Assembly (NCBI GenBank): GCA_016219005.1
Contig: JACRCN010000009.1
Location: 52,641-116,640 of the forward strand
Origin: Deltaproteobacteria bacterium
GTDB taxonomy: Bacteria > Desulfobacterota > Desulfobacteria > Desulfobacterales > SpSt-501
Length of the DNA stretch: 64,000 nt
Direction of reading: 5' to 3'
In this document: piece after piece, positions 55,434 through 63,825 of the stretch
Numbering within the stretch: the first letter of the stretch is position 1
How the letters are laid out: every line of letters starts with the position of its first letter
Translations under genes and position numbers: made by a program
The notes under the pieces: generated by a model
Database searches by the model: none
Seen by the model: the letters and a program-made list of their open reading frames with translations, nothing else
What the model was told of the DNA's origin: nothing

Positions 55434-56348
55434 TCAACTTAGGATTTTGGCGATTTTCTCGGTTACTTTTTGAGCATCCGCGCGGTACTTGCAGATGACG
55501 TTCAACGTGTCGAGAACCACGTCCCGGGAGAGGTCCTCCACGTGCAGCGCGATGAGAGCCTGGGCCCAGTCCAGGGTTTCGGAGATCGCCGGCCGTTTCC
55601 TGAGGTCCAGGCTGCGGATCCGGCGCACGGCGTCGACCAGCTGCGCGGCCAGGCGTTCTGCGATCCCCGGCGTCTTGAGCGCCACGATCCGCAGTTCGAG
55701 ATCGCGGTCGGGATAATCGATGTACAGGTGCAGGCAGCGGCGCTTGAGCGCGTCGCTCATGTCCCGCGCGTCGTTGGAGGTCAGGAAGACGGCCGGAATG
55801 CTGCTGGCTTTGCAGGTCCCGATCTCCGGGATGGTGACCTGGAAATCGCTCAGGACCTCCAGCAGGAACGCCTCGAACTCGGGATCCGACTTGTCGACCT
55901 CGTCGATGAGCAGCACGACCGGCCGCGGGGATGTGATGGCCTGCAGCAGCGGCCGGGGCTGGAGAAACCGCTCCGAGAAAAAGGCGTTCGCCTGGGCGGC
56001 GATCCGGTCCACGGCCTCCGGGACGGAGCCGGCCCCGGAGATGACCTCGTTGATTTTCTCCTTGAGCATCTGGGTGTAGAGCAGCTGCTTCGCATACTCC
56101 CATTCGTAGAGCGCCTTGGCTTCGTCCAGCCCCTCATAGCACTGCAGCCGGATGAGCTCCCGGCCCAGGCTGCGGGCCACCGCCTTGGACAGCTCGGTTT
56201 TGCCCACCCCGGCCGGCCCTTCGACCAGAATCGGCTTGCGGGTGGACTGGGCCAGGAACACGACGGTGGCAATCGTCCTGGAACAGATGTAGCCGGCCGC
56301 CTCGAGCCCTTCGCGCACCTGCACGACACTGGTGAATTCCATCAACAA
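55434..56348 (-). CDS. MoxR-family AAA+ ATPase (CoxD type)
   Basis: This 304-residue protein has Walker A 'VEGPAGVGKTELSKA' near residue 38, Walker B 'VVLLIDEVDKSD' near residue 150, and sensor 1 'AVFLTSNDARDMSD'. MoxR ATPases act as chaperones that load cofactors or remodel complexes, together with a VWA partner. The partner gene follows 46 bases later. The genes on the other side are divergent, so this is the first gene of the unit. Confidence 0.93.
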   Translation of the reverse strand: MLMEFTSVVQVREGLEAAGYICSRTIATVVFLAQSTRKPILVEGPAGVGKTELSKAVARSLGRELIRLQCYEGLDEAKALYEWEYAKQLLYTQMLKEKINEVISGAGSVPEAVDRIAAQANAFFSERFLQPRPLLQAITSPRPVVLLIDEVDKSDPEFEAFLLEVLSDFQVTIPEIGTCKASSIPAVFLTSNDARDMSDALKRRCLHLYIDYPDRDLELRIVALKTPGIAERLAAQLVDAVRRIRSLDLRKRPAISETLDWAQALIALHVEDLSRDVVLDTLNVICKYRADAQKVTEKIAKILS

Positions 56349-56525
56349 GCTCCTTGCGCTTCTCGCGTGCTGCGGATTCTACCACACCGCCGCGGAGGAA
56401 AAAAGAGTCTGCGGCCGGTCGCCGGTCCATCTTTCAATCCGTCTGATTTCTGTTGATTCTTAGACCAAGATTCATTAGGCTCTTCCCGCGCAAACATTCA
56501 CCCCGAGTCCGCGATGGAGGATAGC

Positions 56526-57179
56526 ATGGACAAACCGTTGAACCACTACTGGAACATTCGCCTGGCCGACCTGAAGAGCGCCCTGGAGACAAATAACTTC
56601 GAGGTGCATCTCGCCGAGACCGCCGCAGACGCCCAGAAGATCGTCCTGGAGGACATTCTGGCCAAGACCGGGGCCCGCAGCGTGGCCTGGGGCGGGTCCA
56701 TGACCGTGGTGAGCACCGGCCTCTTCCCGGCCGTCAAGGGCCGCACGGACATCGAGATGATCGACACCCTCGACAAACAGATTCCGGCCGAGGAGCAGAT
56801 GGAGCGCCGTCGCCGGTCGCTGCTCGTGGACTTGTTCATCACCGGCTCCAACGCCGTGACCGAGGACGGCCAGCTCGTCAACCTCGACATGCTCGGAAAC
56901 CGCGTGGCCGCTCTCACCTTCGGCCCCAAATACGTCGCGGTGGTGATCGGCCGCAACAAGATCGTGCCGAGCGTGGACGAGGCCATGTTCCGGGTGAAAA
57001 ACATCGCTGCCCCGGCCAACGCCATGCGGCTCGACAAGAAGACCCCCTGCGTAAAAACCTCCTACTGCGAGGAGTGCAAGAGCCCCGAGCGCATCTGCAA
57101 CAGCTGGACCATCACGGAAAAATCCTTCCCCAAGGGCCGGGTGAAAGTCGTTCTCGTCAACCAGGACCTGGGTCTCTAG
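56526..57179 (+). CDS. LUD-domain protein (lactate utilization LutC/YkgG type)
   Basis: The ATG at 56526 has GGAGG five bases before it; an ATG at 56514 overlaps that site. The 217-residue product has the LUD glycine-rich nucleotide-like region 'VAWGGSMTV' near residue 57 and 'GSNAVTEDGQLVNLDMLGNR' near residue 112. A cysteine cluster stands at the end ('CVKTSYCEECKSPERIC', ~residues 174-190). LUD proteins take part in lactate oxidation, but the Cys-rich tail is not part of the basic LutC and may bind an Fe-S cluster or zinc. A UspA gene follows 12 bases later. Confidence 0.88.
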   Translation: MDKPLNHYWNIRLADLKSALETNNFEVHLAETAADAQKIVLEDILAKTGARSVAWGGSMTVVSTGLFPAVKGRTDIEMIDTLDKQIPAEEQMERRRRSLLVDLFITGSNAVTEDGQLVNLDMLGNRVAALTFGPKYVAVVIGRNKIVPSVDEAMFRVKNIAAPANAMRLDKKTPCVKTSYCEECKSPERICNSWTITEKSFPKGRVKVVLVNQDLGL

Positions 57180-57191
57180 TCGGGAGGTGTC

Positions 57192-57584
57192 ATGAAGATT
57201 CTTGTGGCGTACGACGGTTCCAAAGTGGCGAAAGATGCACTCCGGCTGGCCATCCAACACGCCGGCGTATTTAAGGGGACCATCCTGCTGGTTCGTTCCA
57301 TGGTCGGCGGGCCCGAGATCCCGCGCAAGGAGTTCGACGACGCCGAAAAGGACTTGCAGCAGCAGGAGCTCATGCTCAAGGGGGATGGGCTGGCCTGCGA
57401 GACGCTGCTGTCGGTGCGCGGCCTGGAAGCCGGGGAAGACATGGTCCGGATCGCCGCCGAAAAAAAGGCCGATGAAATCATCATCGGCATCCAGCGCACG
57501 TCAAAAGTGGGCAAGCTGCTGTTCGGCTCCACCGCCCAGTACATCATCATAAACGCCCCCTGCCCGGTGGTGACGGTCCGCTGA
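57192..57584 (+). CDS. Universal stress protein (UspA family)
   Basis: This 130-residue protein starts 'MKILVAYDGSKVAKDALRLA' and has the ATP-binding pattern near the end ('GIQRTSKVGKLLFGSTAQY'). The GREGGTGTC-type spacing puts GGGAGG ahead of the ATG. Usp proteins are small cytoplasmic nucleotide binders induced in stress. Twelve bases separate it from the LUD gene, so the two are probably co-transcribed. Confidence 0.92.
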   Translation: MKILVAYDGSKVAKDALRLAIQHAGVFKGTILLVRSMVGGPEIPRKEFDDAEKDLQQQELMLKGDGLACETLLSVRGLEAGEDMVRIAAEKKADEIIIGIQRTSKVGKLLFGSTAQYIIINAPCPVVTVR

Positions 57585-57722
57585 ACCGCCGCGCCGGAGC
57601 AGGCTGTTCAGCAAAGCCAACGGACCTGGTTCCTGTGGCCGACCGCCGCGGAAACGGGACACTCGCATTCCCCTTTTCCGCGGCGCGGCGCAACGCTGCC
57701 TTCTCTTGCCACTCCCGGCCGA

Positions 57723-58535
57723 TCACACGCCGGTGACGACACTGATCCCCGAAACGAGCTTCGAGACACCGGGGACACGCCTGACCTCGGCCTCAACCTT
57801 CCGTGTGTCGTCGAGGTTGTGGCTGATGCCGTAAACGTGCACGGTGCCCTTCTCAGGAACCTCCACGAAGATGGTGTTCATGTCCATGCTGCTTGCCACA
57901 AGAGCGGCATGGACCTTTTTTTCGAGCGCCAGGCGCTCCATGGCCTCCAGCGCTTTCAGGCTGCAGGTCCGGAGACACTCCGAGCGAGCCGCCTGAATGA
58001 TCAGGGCCGCGGCGGTGTCGACATCCAGTTTTTCCGTGTGAATGATCAGGTCATAAAGCGACGGGTCGTTCAGTTCCAGGTGAAACGCAAAATTGAAGAA
58101 ACCCGACTGTTCCTGGTCGCGCTTGCGGATCAGCTTCAGGGCCGCCTCCCGACTCAGGCCCTGCTGGGCCGCCATGTGGTCGATGCGCCGCTTGTTGGAG
58201 GAAAACACCCGTACGTGGAACGCGCAATCGAAATCGCGCAGCAGCATCTGGCTTCCGTGGCCGATGATCACCCCCTCGCCTTTGCGCGCCACTTCGTAAA
58301 TCACCGATTCGAGAATGTCTAGAAACACCTGGGGCCGGCTGCCCATAAACTTGTCCAGGAACCCGGGCGCCTTTTCATCGAAGCGGCCGATTTCCTCGGA
58401 GGGGATTCCGCGAGCCTGGACCAGGCTCTGCAGCTTCCGATCGTCGAACAGTTCCACTCCCAGGCCGTCGGCCAGCTTGCGCGCAATGGCCATTCCATCT
58501 CCGCCGAAGTTCTGTGTGATCGTGATAAGCGTCAT
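57723..58535 (-). CDS. Cytidylate-kinase-like protein with a C-terminal BON-like domain
   Basis: This 270-residue protein has a nucleoside-kinase-like body (~1-200) with 'GVIIGHGSQMLLRDFDCAFH' near residue 88 and 'RDQEQSGFFNFAF' near 138, as in cytidylate-kinase-like proteins of sulfate reducers. The N-terminal P-loop is degenerate: 'TQNFGGDGMAIARKLA' lacks the GK[ST] core. The last ~60 residues ('GTVHVYGISHNLDDTRKVEA', then 'VRRVPGVSKL') look like a BON domain, which usually binds membranes or ligands. Kinase activity is doubtful. It may be a sensor or regulator. Confidence 0.82.
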   Translation of the reverse strand: MTLITITQNFGGDGMAIARKLADGLGVELFDDRKLQSLVQARGIPSEEIGRFDEKAPGFLDKFMGSRPQVFLDILESVIYEVARKGEGVIIGHGSQMLLRDFDCAFHVRVFSSNKRRIDHMAAQQGLSREAALKLIRKRDQEQSGFFNFAFHLELNDPSLYDLIIHTEKLDVDTAAALIIQAARSECLRTCSLKALEAMERLALEKKVHAALVASSMDMNTIFVEVPEKGTVHVYGISHNLDDTRKVEAEVRRVPGVSKLVSGISVVTGV

Positions 58536-58659
58536 TTTTCACCTCCTGTATACGGTCAACCGCATGCACAGCACCCGCTTGGCATGGCCGGGTGTCATAC
58601 GCCGCAAAATAGTACATCCGCAAAAATTTGCAAATCGCATGCGGATAACCGTTCGCGGC

Positions 58660-58688
58660 TTGACAGCCGTGGCTGAATTCACTATCCT
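58660..58688 (+). promoter_or_regulatory. Sigma-70-type promoter of the thiamine operon
   Basis: A perfect TTGACA (58660-58665), 17 bases, then TATCCT (58683-58688). Transcription would begin at about 58695, exactly where the riboswitch P1 helix starts. Confidence 0.7.
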
Positions 58689-58694
58689 TTGACC

Positions 58695-58780
58695 GAATTC
58701 GTTCAGGGGTGGCGGGATCAAGCCTGAGATCATACCCTTTGAACCTGACCTGGATCATGCCAGCGTAGGGAAACGAATTC
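58695..58780 (+). promoter_or_regulatory. TPP riboswitch (THI element)
   Basis: The conserved elements are present in order: AGGGGTGGC, CTGAGAT, ACCCTTTGAACCTGA, and CTGGATCATGCCAGCGTAGG. A nine-pair closing helix (58695-58703 with 58772-58780) seals the aptamer. It binds thiamine diphosphate and, with the terminator that follows, should shut off the thi genes when thiamine diphosphate is plentiful. Confidence 0.96.
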
Positions 58781-58807
58781 GAGCTCACCGGCCCCGCTGC
58801 GACCTCG

Positions 58808-58842
58808 AAGCCGTTTCCAGGTGGAAACGGCTTTTATTATTT
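58808..58842 (+). terminator. Riboswitch-controlled terminator before thiM
   Basis: An 11-pair stem (58808-58818 with 58823-58833) has a four-base loop and a T-rich tail, lying between the TPP aptamer and the thiM Shine-Dalgarno. It is well placed for ligand-dependent termination. The alternative antiterminator pairing was not resolved. Confidence 0.85.
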
Positions 58843-58854
58843 CGGAGGCAACCC

Positions 58855-59661
58855 ATGACCGGAGTTCCCGAGGCGGCCGCGCGCAACCTGGCGGCCGTGC
58901 GAGAAAAGAAACCGCTCATCCACAACATCACCAATTTCGTCGTGATGAACTACACCGCCAACGCGCTGCTCGCCATGGGAGCATCACCGGTGATGGCCCA
59001 TGCGCCGAACGAGGTCGAAGACATGGTGTCCCTCGCGGGAGCGCTGGTGTTGAACATCGGCACCCTCAGCGAGGCGTGGGTCGACTCCATGCTCAAGGCC
59101 GGCCGAAAAGCCTCCGCGCTCAACACCCCGATCGTCCTGGACCCGGTGGGCTCCGGTGCCACTCCGTTCAGGACCCGGTCCGCCCGGAGGATCATCGCGG
59201 AGACCCGGCCGCGGGTCATCCGCGGCAACGCCTCCGAGATCCTGTCGCTGCGCAATGCGGACTCCCGCACGCGGGGGGTCGACTCCCTGCACTCGGTCGA
59301 CCAGGCCGCCGATGGCGCCCAGGCCCTGGCCGGGGAGTTGCAGACGGTGCTTGCCATCACCGGCCCGGTGGACCTCGTAACCGACGGCCGCCGGGTCGTG
59401 CGCGTCTTTAACGGCCACCCGCTGATGGGGTGCGTAACCGGCACCGGGTGCACCGCAACGGCGGCCATCGGCGCCTTCCTGGCGGTGGACCCCGACCCGT
59501 TGCGCGCCGCGGTAACGGCGCTGGCCTACTTCGGTCTGGCTGGCGAAACAGCGGCGCAGAAAGCCTCCGCCCCCGGCAGCTTCATGATCCAGATGCTGGA
59601 TGCGCTCTACACGATCACGCCGGAACTGCTCGAAGCGAAATGCCGGATCGAAATCGCTTAG
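58855..59661 (+). CDS. thiM: Hydroxyethylthiazole kinase
   Basis: This 268-residue protein has 'KKPLIHNITNFVVMNYTANA' near residue 20, 'DPVGSGATPFR' near 100, and the catalytic-cysteine region 'MGCVTGTGCTATAAIGAF' near 193. ThiM phosphorylates the thiazole alcohol in thiamine salvage. The Shine-Dalgarno GGAGG precedes the ATG. It is the first gene behind the TPP riboswitch and terminator, followed by thiE, thiL and thiD. Confidence 0.97.
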   Translation: MTGVPEAAARNLAAVREKKPLIHNITNFVVMNYTANALLAMGASPVMAHAPNEVEDMVSLAGALVLNIGTLSEAWVDSMLKAGRKASALNTPIVLDPVGSGATPFRTRSARRIIAETRPRVIRGNASEILSLRNADSRTRGVDSLHSVDQAADGAQALAGELQTVLAITGPVDLVTDGRRVVRVFNGHPLMGCVTGTGCTATAAIGAFLAVDPDPLRAAVTALAYFGLAGETAAQKASAPGSFMIQMLDALYTITPELLEAKCRIEIA

Positions 59662-59701
59662 CAGGGCAGCGAACAGCGCGCATGGGACGGAAGATGCCCC
59701 C

Positions 59702-60352
59702 ATGAAGCCTGAATTCATCGACTACTCCCTTTATCTCGTCACCGACCGCGGTCTGGCGAGGGGCCGTGGCCTGCCGGACATCGTCCGGGCGGCGGTGCAG
59801 GGAGGGGTAACCTGCGTCCAACTGCGGGAGAAGACCTGCTCCACGCGGGAGTTCATCGAGGAGGCACGGGCGGTCAAGGAGTTTCTGCGATCCCGTGGAG
59901 TGCCGCTCATTATCAACGACCGCGTGGACGTTGCCCTGGCGGTCGGAGCGGACGGGGTCCATCTGGGTCAGAAGGACATGCCGCTCGCCGTGGCCCGTGC
60001 CATCGTCACGGACACGATGCTCATCGGTATCTCCGCGGAGTCGCTGGCGGATGCCGTCGGTGCGCAAGGGGGCGGCGCCGATTACCTGGGCGTGAGTCCG
60101 ATCTTCCCGACCCCCACCAAGACCGACACCGCCGCCCCGTTGGGGCTCGAGGGGTTGCAGGCCATCCGCCGGGCGGTACACATCCCGCTCGTCGCCATCG
60201 GCGGCCTCAACCGACAAACCGCCGCCGCAGTGGTCCGGTGCGGGGCGGACGGCATCGCGGTGGTGTCGGCCATCGTGGCCGCGGAAGACCCGGAGCAGGC
60301 GGCCCGAGAACTCGTACAGGCCATCCGGTCAGCGAGGCGCACATGGGCTTAA
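59702..60352 (+). CDS. thiE: Thiamine-phosphate synthase
   Basis: The start at 59702 gives 'MKPEFIDYSLYLVTDRGL'; a longer frame upstream is rejected. The 216-residue enzyme has 'CVQLREK' near residue 37, 'INDRVDVALAVGADGVHLGQ' near 72, and 'DYLGVSPIFPTPTK' near 130. It joins the pyrimidine and thiazole units to thiamine phosphate. The end overlaps the thiL start by 10 bases. Confidence 0.96.
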   Translation: MKPEFIDYSLYLVTDRGLARGRGLPDIVRAAVQGGVTCVQLREKTCSTREFIEEARAVKEFLRSRGVPLIINDRVDVALAVGADGVHLGQKDMPLAVARAIVTDTMLIGISAESLADAVGAQGGGADYLGVSPIFPTPTKTDTAAPLGLEGLQAIRRAVHIPLVAIGGLNRQTAAAVVRCGADGIAVVSAIVAAEDPEQAARELVQAIRSARRTWA

Positions 60353-61353
60353 GAGACATCGGAGAGTTCGGCTTCATCAATCGGATCCGCCGCGGATGCC
60401 TGACTCGGCCGGAGTCCGTCATCCGGGGCATCGGCGATGACGCGGCCGCCTTCCGAACCGACGGCCGCCTCGTTTCCCTGATCACCACCGACCTGCTGGT
60501 CGAGCGGGTGCATTTTCTGCGGGAGGCTATCAGCGGCCTGGATCTGGGGTACAAATCCCTGGCGGTGAACCTGAGCGACATCGCCGCCATGGGCGGAACC
60601 GCCCGCGAAGCCTTTGTGAGCATCGCCATCCCGGAGGACTGCGGGCTGGACTATCTTGAGGACATCTTCGTGGGCATGAAAACGCTGGCGGCCGAGTTCG
60701 CGGTCAACATCCTGGGCGGCGACACGACCCGCTCCATGACGGATCTCGTCATCAATGTCGCCGTGTACGGGGTGGTCCCCGAAAGCGAGATCCTGACCCG
60801 GGATGCCGCCGCGGCCGGGGATGTCGTGTTTTCGACGGGTTTTCTGGGCGACAGCCGCGCCGGGCTGCACCTGATCCTGGAAAAGGCCTGCGCCGACACG
60901 CCGGAGCTCGAGGCCTTGCTCACCGCCCACCGGCGGCCCTCGCCCCACCTGCGGGAGGGGCGCTTTCTGGCCGGCCGGCCGGGGGTACGGGCCGCCATCG
61001 ATGTGAGCGATGGGTTGAGCTCAGACCTGCAGCACATCGCCGAAGCGAGCCGGGTGGGCGTACGGCTGGTTGCCGAGAAGATCCCGGTCTCTCAAAACCT
61101 CACACACTATTGCGATCGCTTCAAACGCGCGGCGCTGGAGTACGCCCTTTCAGGCGGCGAGGATTACACCCTGATTGTGACCGCAGCGGCGTCAGCCGGC
61201 GGCGCCATCGCCCGCGACTTCGAACAGCGCTTTGGCCGACCGCTTTACGTAATCGGCGAGATCACCGCCTCCCCGGGGATCGAACTGGTTCACGCCGACG
61301 GCAGCACCACGGCCGTCGCCCCCACGGGATGGGACCACTTCAAGGGACACTGA
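60343..61353 (+). CDS. thiL: Thiamine-monophosphate kinase
   Basis: The ATG at 60343 lies inside the end of thiE. The 336-residue protein has 'GIGDDAAAF' near residue 28, 'TTDLLVERVHF', 'AMGGTAREAFVSIAIP' near 86, and 'AIDVSDGLSSDL' near 218, the ATP and metal sites of ThiL. It makes the active cofactor thiamine diphosphate, the ligand of the operon's own riboswitch. One base separates its stop from thiD. Confidence 0.97.
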   Translation: MGLRDIGEFGFINRIRRGCLTRPESVIRGIGDDAAAFRTDGRLVSLITTDLLVERVHFLREAISGLDLGYKSLAVNLSDIAAMGGTAREAFVSIAIPEDCGLDYLEDIFVGMKTLAAEFAVNILGGDTTRSMTDLVINVAVYGVVPESEILTRDAAAAGDVVFSTGFLGDSRAGLHLILEKACADTPELEALLTAHRRPSPHLREGRFLAGRPGVRAAIDVSDGLSSDLQHIAEASRVGVRLVAEKIPVSQNLTHYCDRFKRAALEYALSGGEDYTLIVTAAASAGGAIARDFEQRFGRPLYVIGEITASPGIELVHADGSTTAVAPTGWDHFKGH

Positions 61354-61354
61354 A

Positions 61355-62185
61355 ATGGAAAACGCACATCAAACACCCCGCGTCTACCGCCGGGTTCTGA
61401 CCATCGCCGGCTCGGACAGCGGCAGCGGTGCCGGCATCCAGGCCGATCTCAAGACCTTTGCGGCATTGGGCTGCTACGGCATGTCCGCCATCACGGCGCT
61501 CACCGCCCAGAACACCGTCGGCGTGAGCGCCATTCACCCTGTCCCGCCGGACTTCGCCGCCGCGCAAATTGCGGCGGTGCTGGAAGACATCGGGGCGGAT
61601 GCGGTCAAGATCGGAATGCTCTACTCCGCCGAGTTGATCCGCGTGGTCGCGGAGCAGCTTCAAAAGTTCAACGCGCGCAACATCGTGCTGGACCCCGTGA
61701 TGGTGGCCCAGAGCGGAGACCGACTCCTGCAGGACGATGCGGTGGGCGCCATTGCCGAATACCTGATGCCGCTCGCGGATGTCGTCACCCCCAACACCCC
61801 CGAGGCAGAGGTGCTGGTCGGGCGCGGAATCCGCGGCATTGAGGACATGCGGCAGGCCGCTCGCGATCTCGGCCGCCACGGCAGCCGCAGCGTCCTCATC
61901 AAGGGCGGGCACCTGGAACATGAGGACAGCCGCGACCTGCTCTACCTGGCCGGGGAAAACCGTTTCGTGGAACTGACCGCCGAACGCATCCGCACGCGCA
62001 ACAACCACGGGACCGGCTGCACTCTGTCGTCGGCCATCGCGGCCCACCTCGCCATGGGCAGCGGAGTCGAGGAGGCCGTGCGCCGGTCCAAGGAATACAT
62101 CAGCCACGCCATCCGGGCCGGGGCCGGCTATACCATCGGCCGCGGGCATGGGCCGGTGCACCATTTTTTTCAGTTCTGGCCGTAA
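61355..62185 (+). CDS. thiD: Hydroxymethylpyrimidine (phosphate) kinase
   Basis: This 276-residue ribokinase-fold enzyme starts after a short tail with 'VLTIAGSDSGSGAGIQADLK' (~residue 15), then has 'NTPEAEVLVG' near residue 146 and 'NNHGTGCTLSSAIAAHLA' near 210. It phosphorylates the pyrimidine unit twice. It ends the thi operon. No thiC, thiG or thiH is in the window, so the operon covers salvage and coupling only. Confidence 0.96.
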   Translation: MENAHQTPRVYRRVLTIAGSDSGSGAGIQADLKTFAALGCYGMSAITALTAQNTVGVSAIHPVPPDFAAAQIAAVLEDIGADAVKIGMLYSAELIRVVAEQLQKFNARNIVLDPVMVAQSGDRLLQDDAVGAIAEYLMPLADVVTPNTPEAEVLVGRGIRGIEDMRQAARDLGRHGSRSVLIKGGHLEHEDSRDLLYLAGENRFVELTAERIRTRNNHGTGCTLSSAIAAHLAMGSGVEEAVRRSKEYISHAIRAGAGYTIGRGHGPVHHFFQFWP

Positions 62186-62220
62186 CAGAATTTCCGGAAG
62201 ATTCGGCTTTCGCGAAGTCG

Positions 62221-63060
62221 TCAAAAAAGACGGTAAAAAATGCTGGTACCGACCGCCCACAGGAGAACAGCGGCGGTGACGATGAGGCCGGCGACCGCAA
62301 GATTCTTCTGAAACGCGGTTTCGCGCTTTCGTTCGTGGTACCCGAGCAGGTATCCCGCGGCGGCGCCGGCAACAATACCGCCGCCGTGGCCCCAGTTGTT
62401 GATCCCGGGTGCCAGCAGCCCGAAGACGAACATGATGATCACCCACATGCCCACCTGCTTGTAGATAGCGCTGCCGTAGATCCCCCCGCGGCTTTTGCCG
62501 TAGTAGAGTGTAGCGCCCACCAGCCCGCAAACCCCGGCGGAGGCGCCGATGGTCAGTTGAACCCCCGCCAGGTAGGACACGATAAAGCCGGCCACCCCGC
62601 CCAGGGTATAGATCGTGAACATGCGGCTGGTACCGTACTCATGGATGACCAGGGTGGCGAGCTGTCGGAATGCGGCCATGTTGAAGAAGATGTGCAGGAT
62701 CCCACTGTGCAGGTAATTCGCGGAGATCAACGTCCACCAGCGGTGGAATCGGTCGATGGGGATCGTCCCGGTGGCCCCCAGCACCAGAAGGCTCTGGTCC
62801 GACGGTGACAGAAACTGCAACGGATTGGGGGTCAGACGGGCCATCCGGAGGTCCAGAACCAGGGCCAGCGCGAACATCCCGATGTTGACGCCGATCACAA
62901 CCTTGACCAGCAACGCCGGGTCCGTGAACAGCCGGTTGACCGACAGGCGCCTCCAGCGTGCGGCCGGCGCATTCAAGCCGCAGAACGGGCACTGGGCCTC
63001 CCGGGTGCTGATAAGCATGCGGCAGTTGGGGCAGAGCATTGAATTGCGTTCGTTCGACAC
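62221..63060 (-). CDS. Rhomboid-family intramembrane serine protease with N-terminal zinc ribbon
   Basis: A GTG start at 63060 follows GGGGGA and gives 'MSNERNSMLCPNC'; an ATG at 63102 is possible but lacks signals. The 279-residue product has a two-Cys-pair ribbon ('CPNC', 'CPFC') in the first 30 residues and six or more membrane segments. The catalytic Ser is in 'GASAGVCGL' (~residue 172), and the His in 'NNWGHGGG' (~225). Both dyad residues are present, so it should be active. The ribbon is a common addition in environmental bacteria. Substrates unknown. Confidence 0.88.
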   Translation of the reverse strand: MSNERNSMLCPNCRMLISTREAQCPFCGLNAPAARWRRLSVNRLFTDPALLVKVVIGVNIGMFALALVLDLRMARLTPNPLQFLSPSDQSLLVLGATGTIPIDRFHRWWTLISANYLHSGILHIFFNMAAFRQLATLVIHEYGTSRMFTIYTLGGVAGFIVSYLAGVQLTIGASAGVCGLVGATLYYGKSRGGIYGSAIYKQVGMWVIIMFVFGLLAPGINNWGHGGGIVAGAAAGYLLGYHERKRETAFQKNLAVAGLIVTAAVLLWAVGTSIFYRLF

Positions 63061-63247
63061 GTCGCATCCCCCGTTTTGGGCCCATGATCTCGGCCGAATC
63101 ATCCTTGCTTACACGTGAACCCTTCCACGGGCGCCCGCCCCTTTTTGGGGGAGCGGCAGCCATCCTCGAAGATCGCAGATGGAAACCACTCCCACAGGGA
63201 AAACCACATGCCGTATCGGATGGCGCCGGGCGATCCTGCGAATCGCT

Positions 63248-63571
63248 TTACGAAGACACCCAGGACAGCGAATCCGGGATCAGCGGCCCATCCACTCGAT
63301 CGGAGAGTTTCTTCAGCGTCACCTGCAGCTCGCGCATCTTGGCATCGACGGTGCGGCGCTGGGGGGACCAGCCGACCGTGCAGGCCGTCTTCAGAAGTGC
63401 CAGTTGGGAGTCGATCTCACCGACAATGGCCTGCAGGCTGCCCGTGGAAGGCGTTACTACCTCCCGTTCGCCCGCGGTCAGACGATCCGTCCGGCGGATG
63501 ACCTCGCGAATTTTCGACTTCCAGGCGGTTAACTGCTGTTCCAGCATATCACAATAGGATGCGGTGTCCAT
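63248..63571 (-). CDS. Small helical protein, unknown
   Basis: The start at 63571 ('MDTASYCDML') has GAGG upstream; the longer frame is rejected. The 107-residue product is predicted helical, with a coiled-coil-like first half ('EQQLTAWKSKIREVIRRTDR') and a helical end. No family recognised. Confidence 0.55.
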   Translation of the reverse strand: MDTASYCDMLEQQLTAWKSKIREVIRRTDRLTAGEREVVTPSTGSLQAIVGEIDSQLALLKTACTVGWSPQRRTVDAKMRELQVTLKKLSDRVDGPLIPDSLSWVSS

Positions 63572-63825
63572 GGCATGATACCTCGCTTGGGTTGACCTCG
63601 CCGATGAATCGGAATAGCCTTCCAACCCCTCTGCTGAAACGGCAGGTCAAAAAATCGGATGCTACCCGTCTCTCGACGTCAGGGTATACGGTAAGGCAGC
63701 CCGGCCATGGGTCAAGGACCGAACGCTGCCGGACGCACGTTTTAGGGTTTGACATGCCGGCGATCTTGAGTGTATCGTTTCAGCGTTCTCCGGCAAACCA
63801 TTTCTACAGCCTGGTACGACCTGTC

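Noticed and set aside
54727..56103. A 458-codon minus-strand frame across the VWA and MoxR genes
   Set aside because: It is a shifted frame of two genes with clear motifs and contains Arg/Pro-rich nonsense sequence.
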